This document shows positions 11,701 through 26,200 of a DNA stretch of 64,000 bases, piece by piece. The stretch is from Petrosia ficiformis (Eukaryota > Porifera > Demospongiae > Haplosclerida > Petrosiidae). The notes beneath the pieces were generated by a model. The model was given only the letters and a program-made list of their open reading frames with translations. It was not told the DNA's origin and made no database searches. A program made the position numbers and the translations under genes. The stretch is taken from positions 2,975,598 to 3,039,597 of the forward strand of contig OX345642.1 of assembly GCA_947044365.1 (NCBI GenBank). The letters run 5' to 3'. Every line of letters starts with the position of its first letter. Within the stretch, counting starts at the first letter, position 1.

Positions 11701-14700
11701 TGAGGGGAAATACTTATATCAATACACAACAGAAATGAATGAGGTAATTGAATATAAAGTTAGCTGTACTAGTAATAGTTCTTATTATTATTGTAGGAGA
11801 CTATTGCTATAGCTGATGGAGACCATACAGTGACTATCAAAACTGAAATATTTGGTGAAGAAGAGAGCTTAGAATTAGAAGAAATATCAAATTCAGTATT
11901 CATTTATCACCAGGGTAAGTCTTTCTTTTGCACATGATACTATACCTGTTTAAACAAATATGTATAATAGAAAACATACCAAGTTGTACAACAGAAAATA
12001 CTCCAGGAATCGCTTGGAAATTAACATATAGACCCCAACCAAGTCAAGACTTCTACCTGAATCTCCTATCACTCCCATTTGATACACCAAACTGTCCTGT
12101 TGATGTATTTCTTAATCTGGATTCAAACAAAGACATGAATGGACTTAGTTTCTATTCCACATGTCTCATAATTAGATATGACGAACTCTTATTTGTGGAT
12201 CTCACTCACAAGTTCTACATTCCTCTTGACAATGAGACAATTTGTACATCAATTGATATGACCAATCAGTTTCCCAATTATCAAAGTTTCGGTTTGTTGA
12301 TTCACTCTACATTTCCTTCAACACAATCAATGGGTATTCCATTAGGTTCATTCTTTAGGCTTCTACCAGGTAGTGATAATACAGCAGTGTCATTTGGATT
12401 CTCAAGTTGTAATAAAAGTAAAATGGGTGTTCTACATTCTGTTGACATTACTGTGTTAGGCACTACTTTTACTTCACAATTAGTACTACAAGATAGTGAA
12501 CTATCATTCATGGGTTCGGCAGATATATTTGGAGATGTTATATATTTTGCTCATATGATGGGTAGAGGTGACTCTCTCACCACATGGAATGATCTTGATA
12601 TAAACTTAATAGGATGGTTCCCACGAGAGAATAGTAAAATTCAAACCATTCTAGAGGATTCAGTTCATATTTATCTTAGGCACATTGCAGTTAGCGCAAG
12701 AGATAGATTGAATGAAACAGAACAGCAACTTCAACAGGCTTTAAGGAAGTTTAATGACACTGAAAAAGAGCTTAAAAGAAATTTGCAGTTGTATAGATAT
12801 GCCTTAGAGGAGTATAACCAAGCTGTACAACAAGAAAAAGATGCTGAGATGAGTTTAATGTTAGCCCAGAATGGACTTGAAAACGCGACTAGTGAATTGC
12901 AAAATGCAGAAATGACTTTGAACAATCTTTGTCGAATTGAGACATGTCCTTCAATGTGTGTTCATATTTCCATTAATCGTATTGATTTTGATGATATCTT
13001 CGATAATGTAACTGGTGAATGTGATTCTGTGTGTACTAAAACAGAACGAGTGAGAGTTGCTCCTTTCAGTGTTACCACAGTATCACAGAGATTTACAGAA
13101 GTATGTCGTACTCAACTAAGTATCTGTAATGGAAATCCTTGCGATCAGATTGTATGCAGAAATGTCTCTCTATCGTTTTTGGATGTGAAAACAGTGAATA
13201 ACTTTCGTGTCATTACTGTCTCAAATCCTTGTAAATTACCATGTGAGACTCAGGTTTACAACAGAACAATAACAAGAACAGAGCAGTACGTTGATCCTTG
13301 TGGTGAAAGAGTTCCTAACACTAACTGTACTAATAGAAATAATTTATGTGAACAGGAGAGAAGCAGAGTACTTAATCTCATTGAAAGTAAACGAGAAGGA
13401 TTAACCGAACCAATCCGTATCCGACATGAAGCACAACAAATGCTTATGCTAGCCCAGAATCAGGTTATTAGAGCAGACCTAAATAGGAGTATTGCTGAAC
13501 AAAATGTTGAAGTCACTCAAGTAGCTTTTTCAACTGCAGAAATATTGAAAACCACTTCAGAAAATAACTATCAGAATATTATAGATTCAATATCACAAGG
13601 CCTGAAGATCTGTAGTTTACTGACCTCACAGAATCTGAACCTACATGAGATATTTAATATCATTAATATCACATTCAATATAAACCTGGGCATTCAAACA
13701 CCAGTTGTATTTCCTATTGATGTACACTTTGAATCTTCTCAGTTCAATGAAGTATCAGTTATTAGCTTATTATACAACTTTCAAACAGGTTTTGATACAC
13801 AGAAAGGTTCTCTTAATGAAGATATCATCAACATTTTATTTGGTGGTAAACAAAATTTAGATGATACAACTTGTAATGGTAGGTAGAATGATTATTGTAT
13901 TTAAATAGTGTTTAATTTATCATCTTGACCTTAGATGTTAAAAACTGTGATGTACTCAATGGAGGATGTTCTCATTTTTGTGACAATACTGATGGAAGTT
14001 ACTTCTGTTCATGTCCAGTAGGTTATCAGTTAAAGGATGCTTACACATGTGAAGGTACTTCAACATGATTAATATTTTTTTAAATTAATCATGTTATAAT
14101 GTTACAAAATGTTTGCTATTTGATATGAATAATTAGTAGCAATTTCTACACTGATCTCTTTCAATCCTTGTTAATTATAAATGCTATCTGTGTGCAGCTG
14201 TATGCTCATTGTACTAGCTCCATCTTGTATATTCCTCAGTATACCTTTGTTTTTCAAATATATGATAAAATGTAATAATAATACTGTGCAAAAACCCACA
14301 CTTAGTTCTCTTTATATTCAGATATTAACGAATGTAATGTACTCAATGGAGGTTGTTCTCACTATTGTATTAGAACTGATGGAAGTTATTATTGCTCATG
14401 TCCAATTGGTTATGAATTAATTAACCAACAGCTCTGTAAAGGCAAGTGAAAATATTTTGTGTGGTTGCATGTTTAGAATAGTGATGACACTTTTATGGCT
14501 CATTGCTGTGATTCTTTTCCACAGGTGTTAAGTAACACATGTTTATGTCACATTCATAATATATATTTAGCTAAGGAAATTTGCATAATTCCAGTGGTGC
14601 AAATAATGGACATCACATAAATTAGTGCATACTCTATGTATATACTGTAACTAATAGCTGTGTTAGCTGAAATGCATTATACAAAAAACTTTTAAAAGCA

Positions 14701-17209
14701 AGAAGAGTGGAGAAAGCAATAATTATAATAGGTTGTTTGATTTTAGACATAAAAAAATCAGCTGTAATTAAATGGTCACAACAAAGAGGGTATAATTTTT
14801 GATTGCTTGTATTTCGCACATTCTTTGTGTCATTATTGCCTAATTAGGAAAATTACTAACCATTTGATTTACCTCATAAAGAATATATGTGTATGTGTGT
14901 GTCCTTACATCCATTAGACATCAATGAATGTGATGAACTGAATGGAGGTTGTTCTCACTATTGTAATAATACTGATGGAAGTTACTATTGTTCATGTCCA
15001 GTGGGTTATGAATTAGATGATCAAGAACTGTGTAAAGGCAAGTAGAATATATGCTTTCGCATGAAATTAAGAATATAGATCTAGCATTATGACTAATTGT
15101 ATAGTAGTTTGAATGTAGCTGGTATTTTTGGCTTTTTTTATTTCATTAGATATCAATGAATGTAATGTACTCAATGGAGGTTGTTCTCATTATTGTAATA
15201 ATACTGATGGAAGTTACTATTGTTTATGTCCAGTGGGCTATGAATTGGTTGATGAGGAACTGTGTAATGGTGAGTATAGCTAAATGCATGATAATAATTA
15301 ATCAGAGAGTACGGTAGTACTCTTTATGTAGAGATGGCACAGAAAAGAAATTGCCGCCCATACATTTCAGTTGCAAATGATGAGCTGAAATCTCTGCTAA
15401 AATTATAGAGACAAGTCTTAATACACATATACCTTTTGATATCGAGTGTTTGTATGACTAACAACATCTTCTAGACAGCTAGAGATTATCTTCAAGGTAG
15501 AGAACTGGCAAGTAGCAAAACTGGCAAAATCTTCATCATACTCATAGTATTATTTTCCAGATAAATCATTTTTGTGTTTGTTTAACTATCACAAAATTCT
15601 GGTCTGCAAGTATGGAGATGATATCTCCAGGTACTATGAAAAAAGATAATCTGAACTGCAGAGATTTGATCTTGAATTTGACACCATTTTGATAAGTGTA
15701 TTCATTAATCAAGCCACATGGAATTGAATTTGCATTTGTGTCTTCACATCAGATGGGGGTTGCTCTGTGAAAGGAAATTGTTGTATCATAAGCATATTAA
15801 CCCTTAGAGGACTGAGCTTGTTTTTCAAAATTCTTCCCATTTCCAACACTGCCGACTCTTTTGCATATATTTTGGCCACCGTTCACTTTCTCTATCCCAA
15901 ACTTGGCTCCTTTTCCGACATGGAGTACTACTTCTACCATCTTGCTTACCAGGACTCAAAAGTCCCCAAATGCTTCATAGGATTAAATCAAATGCAGTGC
16001 TCTCCTTCTTTTGACTGGAACTGGGGCAAACAAAATGACCCCACTGCATGTTGGCACCAGCTACACCCACGATTTCAGGTTTTACAGCAAGGGAACTGTC
16101 TCAGGTACCCACCAGAGTGCGTGGGCGGGGTCACTGAAACCACAATTTGCGTGGGCGTGAACCCCCATTAACGGGAGGACACCCCTTTTAAAATCCCCCC
16201 CGTACTCGTTATTTAGGCCAAAGGGCGGCCGAAAAACCATCAACTTTTTTACACAATTTCATGGGCTTGTGCCTGACACCAATTACAAGCATTTGGAGAG
16301 CTTCGTAATGCTAGGAACACACTCCGAACCACATAGGGGTGAAATGTCACATATCTGTGACATCAGTCTTCTAAGGTTAATTAATCAAGTAAATACATAT
16401 TTATAAAAAAATTTAATCTAATAAAAATTATAATATTTAAACTATTGTATAGCTACTGATAACTTACTGTAATCATTATACTATAAGTATTGGACTGCCA
16501 AGTGGTTGACACAGTGACTGACACGACTTCTTATAGAATTGTAGACAATGCTGTAAGTGAAATAGAAAATAGGCATCATATATAATTGAAAAAGAATGAT
16601 AATCAATTCTTAAATAACTGACCTTCAATAATAAACAAAGCCGCATAATTGTTTCCTATAATTATTATATATTATATATATATATATATATATAATTATA
16701 TATAATTATGATATAAAAATTGAGGTGTTAATGCAATTATGATTGTATGATTTCATATGATATATTACTTACACCAGTATTTCTGCTATCTACAAAAAAT
16801 ATTCACAAATTATCCACTATTCAAAAAAGCAATGGAAACAAGAATAACAAACAAGATATATAGAGAAAAAAAGTATCCCTATGACTGCTTTGTGGTGTCC
16901 ATCATTAAGTAATCATGGCTAACTTTATGATGCCTGAAACACATCAGCCTATTATAGTTATTATTTTGATTATCTACTCTGTTTACCTTTTAAAGAACCT
17001 TGTAGAACTTGTAGAATATATTTCAGGTAGAATAGCTAGCTATTAGTTCCAGTTTCTACGTAAACTACACAGCTTTCTTTCTGCTGGTCTGTAGAGCTTG
17101 ATCGCGCGTTCTTTTATGCGCCACGCCCATTAATTGACCGAGCTAGCCCCCGGGAATGATGTAACTTCCTTAACTACGTATACAACGCATACTCGCGTAG
17201 ATGACACAA

Positions 17210-17257
<48 letters not shown>

Positions 17258-20200
17258 CGAACCCGTGGGAAAGCAATCATAGGGATGGCCCTACGGGCCA
17301 TAAAAACATTTGCAATAAAATGAAAGAAGATGTAGGGACGTCAAAACTCAAAAAGTATGCGAACAAGGTCAGGAGGTTAATGTAGGACCCAAAATTAAGC
17401 AAACCACTTCCATATAACCCTACATAAGTATAGCTCTTTGTATTTTGCCTTATAGCCATGTAAGTACTTATGTGGTTTGTTTAATTTTGGGTCCTCGTTA
17501 ACCTCTTGACCTTGTTTGCATACTTTTTGGATTTTGACATCCCTACATCTTCCATTTCTATTGAAAATGTAAGGATTTGAAAAAACATAGTCATTGAAAT
17601 AAAATTATATTGTATTATAATTTCTGCTCTTGTGAATCATTATTAAATTTTTTCTTCATAATTTATGTAAATTTTAGGGTTTCATTTGGGAATATTTGGT
17701 TAAGCCAGGGAAAGCATGATTGTGATGTTCATAAAAGCACAACCTTTTCCCATCCCATTATATACTATTATCATTGCAGCTGAGCCTTTCTTACTCTGTA
17801 TTGTATGGTAATATGCCAGAACAATCTAAAATGAGATGTATTACTTCAATAATTTCATGATTACAGAAGTGGAAGGGGAGATCCCAGGTCTCCTTCCTCC
17901 CTTCTCCTTTGTCTGAAACCCTGAACTGGATACCTGCTTCTGGGTTCTTGCTCTTTACATAATCCTTAATTAGTGAAAGAATGAGATTATATTTGGCTTC
18001 ATTTTGATTATTCTATTTCACACTATTCACAGATATTGATGAATGTCTGGAAGGTCTTCATAACTGTTCTAATGCAACAGAGATCTGTATTAACACTATT
18101 GGAAGTTTTGAATGTCTATGTATTACAGGATACTTGAAGGAAGCTAGAGTATGCGATGGTATGTAACGTTTCAATTATATAGAAATTTTTTTTGTAAGTC
18201 AGTTAATGAAACATTATTTATGTACTTCTGAATTCATAAAGAAAGATAATAAGATTTAGCACCCTTGATAACAATGTTTCAGCCTAAGGTCTTCTTCAGC
18301 TATGTAAGTTACATAATGAAAGCATTTTAGTGATAATGCAGTAAACAAGAAGAAATGGTAAAAGATAAATGATAGATACTAATATTATTATAGTTTGACT
18401 ATTTCAAGTTGCTAATGGTAATGTCATGATCTTTTTTGAACGTTGTCCAGGATCACTATGGATAGTGTTAGGGGTTTCTTTGATGTAGATAGCTTTGCAT
18501 ATTATCTCAGATTTTCTTTTTAATCACATGTATTATTTATATTGATGTAGTACTCATGTATGTAGTGGTACAGCTCTTTGTACATGCTTCGTATATTTCA
18601 TGTGAAGCTTATTTCTGTGTAGGCAAAACATTCTTTCTCAAATATACATTGCAATGTGTTACCTATAGCATACTGTGTAGTATCATACTTCGTGAAAATT
18701 ATTTTAGTTAGTGTCAAAATTTTAATTCGATTTGTAAACTAACATGGTTGCCTGTGCTTGCATATACAAAATGTAAATTATGAATATTAACTTCTCCTTT
18801 TTCACTAAAATAGAAGTTTGTGATCCACCTTGTGTCAATGGTGTCTGTGAAGAAAACAATCAATGTCATTGCATGACTGGATGGACTGGAATTATCTGTG
18901 ATAATGGTATAGTACTACTGAATCACATTATATATTTATATCTATATATCTTATTTAGCCATTTGTATTCCAGACTGTGTCAATGGAGAGTGTATTGAAC
19001 CAAATATTTGTGATTGTGATCCTGGATGGACTGGAGACAGATGTAGAAAAGGTTAATAGTTATGGTAGTAATTATTACAATGTATAATTTTATATTACTT
19101 AATTAACACAGATATTAATGAGTGCTTTGATAATATAGCAATGTGCAGTGATGGATGTAACAATACACTGGGTTCATTTTATTGTTACTGTGATGAAGGA
19201 TACATATTAGATTCAGATGACACAAATTGTGAAGGTAAGTATTGTAACATTAAATTATGTTTCTTAATTATAAGTGAAGTTTATCTGTGTTTGTAATTAA
19301 TTTGGTTTTGACAAAACCAGAAGGTTACTGATAATGGTGTACTATCATCCTCATTTATAATTATAATAACTTTGATAGTATTCTTTTGATTATGTGGTTT
19401 TGTTAGACAAACTGTATATTATCACAAATGTGTGTGAAACTGAATACAGAACAGAAATATTCAATAACACTTGAAAGGGATCATCACTCTAAATTTAATG
19501 GTTGTTTACTATATATGAGGTTGATAAAAGAATCACTACTATAGTAATAACAACGCAACAAATATTATGTTAATCAGATTATAAAATACAGTAGAACCCC
19601 TCTTATCTGGACGCCGTACTTATGGGTACCTCCTACTGGGTAGCAGAAGAAAAAAAGTTTTTAAAAATTTTAAAAGGGGTGTGACTAATGCGTATACACA
19701 CATGTGATCCACATCGTAGTCGCTCTAAGTTAGCTATCCAGAGAGAGAATGGAGATTACTAAGCTGGAGGAAAAAAATGGAAAGTTGTGTCCCAAAAAAA
19801 TGGTTATAACATTCAACATAATGTACAATATATAAGCCTTCATAAGTAACCCCTCATATGCACAATCTGCATGTATTACACATCCAAATGTTGTTATTCA
19901 TGTGAAGTGTGGACCAAATTCAACATTTCAATCACAATTTTGTAATTAAGTTCAGCTGCTTTGAAAGTTATAATGATGCAGTTTCAAAGATGCAGGCACC
20001 TCTTGGTCCACATTGTGCGAATAGGAGGGGTTCCGCTGTAATACATGTGAACATTTAAGTATTCCATTATTTGTATTAGCTACGGAAGGAATTTTATAGC
20101 TCCTGTAATTCTTTTACAGTACCTTTTTTTTTTATAAGTTATACCATCATGCAGTTTGCTAAGGTAATATCCTGTTTGGGTCTTTCATTTAATTATTGTT

Positions 20201-23200
20201 CCCACCACCTTAGTAAGTTGTTGTGATATTTATGGAAGCAACAACCCTCTGCTTCCAGTGAATGACACTTGTACTTAGGTTTTTTTTTGTAAGAGAAAAA
20301 AGGGAAGAGGAAGTGATGGTGGTGGAGAATTGGCATATAGTTAATAAACTAGTGGTCTCTTAGTAAGTTTCTTGTTGTGGAGGTCAAAGTTCAGTCCTTT
20401 ATCCAAGGAGCAGAAACAGCGTGGCTTAACCCCTGCATTTGAAAACTGTACACTTAAATGTGCACAATTTTATAGCTTTAGTTTGTTGTTTTTGTCCTCC
20501 AAGTTTGATGGATGTGATTTTAAGTGTTCTGTGTGTAAGTGTTTTATCATTACATTCTTTGTTAGTGACTGAGTCATGTGAAAAGCTATTATTTATTAAG
20601 AAAGAGCAGGAATGTACAATCTACCCAAAATGTCTTGTAGCAATTCATTCTGATTTTGTTGGTTATTACTAGTGTATGATGGTTTTGATGCTATGCTAAG
20701 AATTGTGGATAGGGAAATGAGTACAGTTATATCCCGTTTTAAATGTTTAAAATACAATTATCTGCCATTACACACCCAACCAATCACATGACAAAGACAT
20801 CATCATGTCCCAAAATATAAGCCTGATGCTAGAAACACGTCGACATTGTGGGTGTGGCTGGAGACGAGACTAGTGTTGTATGAAGGACTTAGTTGATTAA
20901 TATGGTGTGGCATGTAATGTAAAGATTCTGTGGAACATTTTCTCCACATTTACATAATTAATAATCACTACAAAACAGTCATAAGTAATACTTTATTCTC
21001 CATAAAATCATTTTTTTATAGTATACATAGCTAGCAAGCAATATTGTTGAAAGGTATTTTCATGTAGTACCATTCATATCACTCCTTCTTTCCCAGACAT
21101 CAATGAATGTGACGGAGGCAATGGAAGATGTTCTCATTTTTGTTTTAATACTAATGGAAACTACTTCTGTTCATGTCCAGTGGGTTATGAATTAAATGGA
21201 ACTTTTATATGTCAAGGTATCTTTTAATAACACTTTTGTTTTCACATTCTTTAGTGATGGGTGTAATTATGGTTACTAGGCCTTTGTGAAGGGTGTAGCA
21301 TCCTGCCAAACCTTTCACAACCCAAATCAGACTTACTGTGTAGACAACACCCAATACTATAATTCTATTTAGGAATGGTAGTGCAGGGATTGTGATGTTT
21401 CCTCTCTCCTTGAAAACATTGCAAACGTCTGGACTAGATAAATATGAAATAAATTACATGCAGATAGTGATGTCTCCTGACTTGTTACATATTACGTAGC
21501 ATTTAAGCATTTTATTGCATGCACATCTAAATTTTGGAATCATTATGACAAACATTTTCTAGAGACTCAATTAGTTTGGTGTTGATACCCCTTCTCGGGA
21601 CACCAGTATATATTATTCATATATACTGCACATTCCAATCAGATTGCTCCAAGTCAAGTGTAACAATGTATGCAATGTTCATACAATAAAACTCTGTTCT
21701 CCTAATGGGTTTTGAATAAAAGTATACATTACACCAACCTACCTGGTGATTTTGACTATTGTCTATTCTCGTTCAAGAGTCATGAACGTTGTGGTTATAA
21801 CTTATAACTTATACATCGTCGTATTGACAAGCGACAAAGACCGGTCCACTCGTCATAACTTACCGAGTCCAACAATATGCAATACGATCGCAAACCATAA
21901 ACTATACGAAATGTGCCATTAGGATCTATGCTTAAGCACAGGAATACCTAAGACCACAAAGGAATTTACAAGATACTTGAAAATGAGTGGCTTATAATTA
22001 GGTACTGTGTAAATAATAATACAATGCAATTAATATTTCAATACATTAATTTTTCTATTCTCCATCACTACTGATCTGATCCTGAATTGCTGCTTTCTTC
22101 CTCTCATGACTTATCTGATTCTCCTCCAAAATCAATAACAAACTCCTCTAAGTAATCTCCTTATAAAATATCGGCAACCCAATAGTGGTCTTCTACTTTA
22201 TCTCTAACATGGCTGATGTTCTTTATCCATTGTACAGGTCCTACTCTCCTGAAACCTTTCAATAATGACTGGCAGACTGATAATCACTGATTCAAATGTA
22301 CTTTATGTCATTCTATGCACAGTACTTTAACGCAGTAGAATAACTATGTATAGCATACAGTAGGACTCTTTGGAATAATAATTATCGAGTGCAAGTTAAT
22401 TAATTGACCATGGCTTCTATGACTATTAATTAGGTAATTAAAATTTTCACTGTGCTTGGCACATGCAATTCCTGCTTTCCATCATAAAACTCCTGGCTAC
22501 GCCACTGCATCAGTCCAATAGTTTACCATGATGGTTGTAACTAATATATATAGATGCATATAATTATGATAAAACAGTTGAATGTGAAGTTATAAAGTGC
22601 CTAAAAATATTGAATACCACGTGTTGTGATCAACTCAGTATAGGAAATATGAGATCTTCTTTTCATTTCATTTTACATTCATCTCTTCAGATATTAATGA
22701 GTGTAACCGTGGTGTACTTTGTGAACAAGTGTGTATCAATACTGATGGGAGTTATTATTGTGACTGTCTAGAGGGATATAGACTGGGGAATGATAACAGC
22801 TCATGTATAGGTTAGTAGTTAATTATTATTTGAAGGAGCACAACCTATTATGAAATATGTAGGACAACATAGTAAAACAACTGCTCAAAAGGCAGTAAAA
22901 TATAGCGCTCCACAAAATTTGTTTTTATTGGGCTATATAGGTCCTTCCCACAACACTATGTACTGAAATATTTATTAACCTATCCCTACAGAGATTGATG
23001 AATGTCTGGAATGTCTTCATAATTGTTCTAATGAAACAGAGATCTGTATTAACACTATTGGAAGCTTTGAATGTCAATGTATTACAGGATACATGAAAGA
23101 TAATGGAGTGTGTACTGGTATGTGCGAATGAATATCAGAACCAAACGAGTATGCTCTTATTTCTATTTCATTAGATATTAATGAATGTAATGTACTCAAT

Positions 23201-26200
23201 GGAGGTTGTTCTCACTTTTGTAATAATACTGATGGAAGTTACTATTGTTCATGTCCAATGGGTTATGAATTAGTTAATGAACTACTCTGTGTAGGTAAGT
23301 AGAGCTGAATCAGTCCAATAAACTAAACTCATCTAGAATAGTAGTTCTATTATAATTATATATGTAATGGAATCCAATACTTAAACTGTGCACTTTATTA
23401 TAATTCATACTTTAGATATTGATGAGTGCTCAAATAGTTCTCTGAATGATTGTGATCAAATCTGTGTAAACACTTGGGGAAGTTTCGTGTGTCAATGTAG
23501 AGATGGCTATGAGCTTACAAATAACAGTTGCATTGGTGAGTCTTTATTATTACTGCACAAGTCATATTAGGAATGCAGGCTGTATATATCCTCAATTATC
23601 ACTATTTCTACTACTATTTAGTACAAGAATGTATTGAAGTATTGACCTCTCCATCTAATGGAATACTAGAGTGTACTTCCAGGGTACAAGTGACACATAC
23701 AAGATGTATTACAAGTTGTGATATTGGATATGAAGTAGTTGGTTCAGCAGTTCGTATATGTCAACCTGATGGGACTTGGTCTGGAGAGAGTGCTTACTGT
23801 CAACCATTGAGATGTCCTACTTTATTCCCTCCTATCAATGGATATGTTCAGCTTCCCTGTACACCACTATATGATTCTGAATGTATTGTGAGGTGTTTTG
23901 ATGGGTTTGAGTTAGTGAGTGGTAACAACTCAGTTCGCTGTAGTCTTGATGAAAATGATAAAGGGATGGTACAATGGACTGAATATGGTGTCTGTAATAG
24001 TAAGTGATTTACATTAAGATAGCAATATTAATGTGTCCTGTATAGCACTTTCTTCATTTATGTATACTTCTTACAGGGATAAGAAGTTTGTAGATCATAA
24101 TTAGGATGCTATTATAGGAATTTATGTGCAGAAAGTCTTTTAATGGCTCACAAGGCCATCCTATGATGGATTCATGTATATAGTTACATACATGTTGCTA
24201 ACATAGCTAAGGAAATTACATCATTCTGGGAAGGCATAAATGAAGGCATACTCAAGCTACATTACAGTCTACAGCTTATAGAAACTGACCAAATAAAAAA
24301 TAATAGCAGTGCTAAATAGACTGCAAAATTATATAAGACCCTTTAAAAGTAAGAAAAGTTGATAAACAAATATCTATTAGTTGTTTTTTGGTTTCTATAC
24401 GAAGTCAGCAATGATTAATGATGACACCACAAAGCAATCATACAGGGATACCTCTTCATTTAAAACTATTTTTTTTCACCTGAAGTAAGTAGTAAGAAAT
24501 ACATTATGAAACCTAACATCACTCAAAACAAGATATAAAGAGAAAAGTATCCCTATGACTGCTTTGTGGTGTCCAGCATTCAGTACTCAAGGCTAACTTT
24601 ATCGGGTCAACTGGAATACACGGCACCTCATTAAAATTCATTGGACACACCCCTCAATCCTAGGGTCTCTTATCATTAGGGTTTTAATCTGTGTCAAATT
24701 AAACCATTGCCACGCCTACTTCCGGTGCCGTATATTCCAGTAGATCCAGACATTGTAGAAGTTTAAGAATATATTTCAGGTAGAATAGCTAGCTATTAGT
24801 TCCAGTTTCTACTTAAACTACACAGCTTTCTTTCTGCTGGTCTATAGAGCTAAAGACACGTTCTTTTACGCGACACACCCATTAATTGACCGAGCCCCCC
24901 AGAATGACATAACTTCCTTAACTACGTATACAATGCATAGTCGCGTAAGTTGCCACAAACATATATATATATATATAAACATACATCGAACTCGTGGGTA
25001 AGCAATCATAGGGATGGCCCATCGGCCCATAATAATATAATTAAACATACATCGAACTCGTGGGAAGCAATCATAGGGATGGCCCTATGGGCCATAAAAA
25101 GAGAATGTAACTAACTACTTTTACTTAATATAAAATTTATTTTCATTTCACCAGGTTCATGATAATAGCACAAAAATTAAACTTTCTGCGATGTATATAA
25201 ATAAAACAAGCAAGCTATTTTGTCCTACACTTGACTGCACTTTGCCTGACCTCTGCTATAATAAAGAATATATTTGTATTCTCTATAATTGTATCATATA
25301 CCTAGGAACACCTGTTTGTGGAAACAATCCTTGTAAACATGGAGGAATCTGTAGTGAGGCTAGTGATAATGAATTTACTTGCGACTGTACAGGGACACTG
25401 TATCAAGGCTTAACATGTGAAGAAGGATTGGTTATTATTACTGAGATAAGTGTACTAACTGTATTTCAGATATCAATGGTTAGTATACTTGCCAGACCAG
25501 ATGAAGAACTAATAGTGGATTTTAATGATGTATGCAGATCAATAGGAGTTGGTCAAGGAATAGTACCAAATAATTGTCAGCAGATTAGATTTACTAGGAC
25601 TCAGACAATGATACAAATTCCAATAATTCCTCTTAGTCCTGGCTTCTTTGAACTCAAAATAGAATTAAGTGGTAATAGCTCAAGGGATTACGTACAACCT
25701 CAATCTATTCCAGTTGTAGTTGTTAGTCAAGGGCAAACTTCATCATACTTCAATACATTTGGAGATAATACCATCCGTATAACTCGTAGTTGTTGTTCTA
25801 GTAGAACATCTCCATTGATGTGTAAACCATCCATCAGATCTATACCTATAGTCTTCCAGTCTTCATGTGACTGGACCTCAACAACAGATTCTTTCAGCAC
25901 AGGTGGAATTGTTTTCTCTTCTTTTAACAGATTCTACTTGCCAATATCAGTTGCTGGACTAAGTATATCAGAGAATAGGTTGTCACTTTCTGATACTGAC
26001 TGCGGCAGTTGTCCAGGTTTAACCCCACTAAATGAAATAACAGTTTCTAATTCACAAGATGAAGCGTGCTATTCACATCAACCTACCGCTAGTGATGCAG
26101 CAGAATTTGTTTCTAAACAATCTCTTGAAACAACATTCATTTCCACAATACAAGACTCCCTACTCCCGACCTGGTTGAGATTTAGTGTTCCTAGTGATGT

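Noticed and set aside
15767..16171. 134-codon open frame in intron 20 as a small gene
   Set aside because: It crosses the left end of a piggyBac-like MITE, has no domain, and the related copy at 54916 does not keep the frame.
18780..18998. Start of a separate second gene at ATG 18780
   Set aside because: That ATG lies in intron sequence also present before 3959. There is no signal peptide, and the previous EGF exon joins in frame.
21780..22500. Full hAT element ending near 22485
   Set aside because: Only one plausible end (cctggctacgccactg) was found, with no matching inverted end or target duplication.
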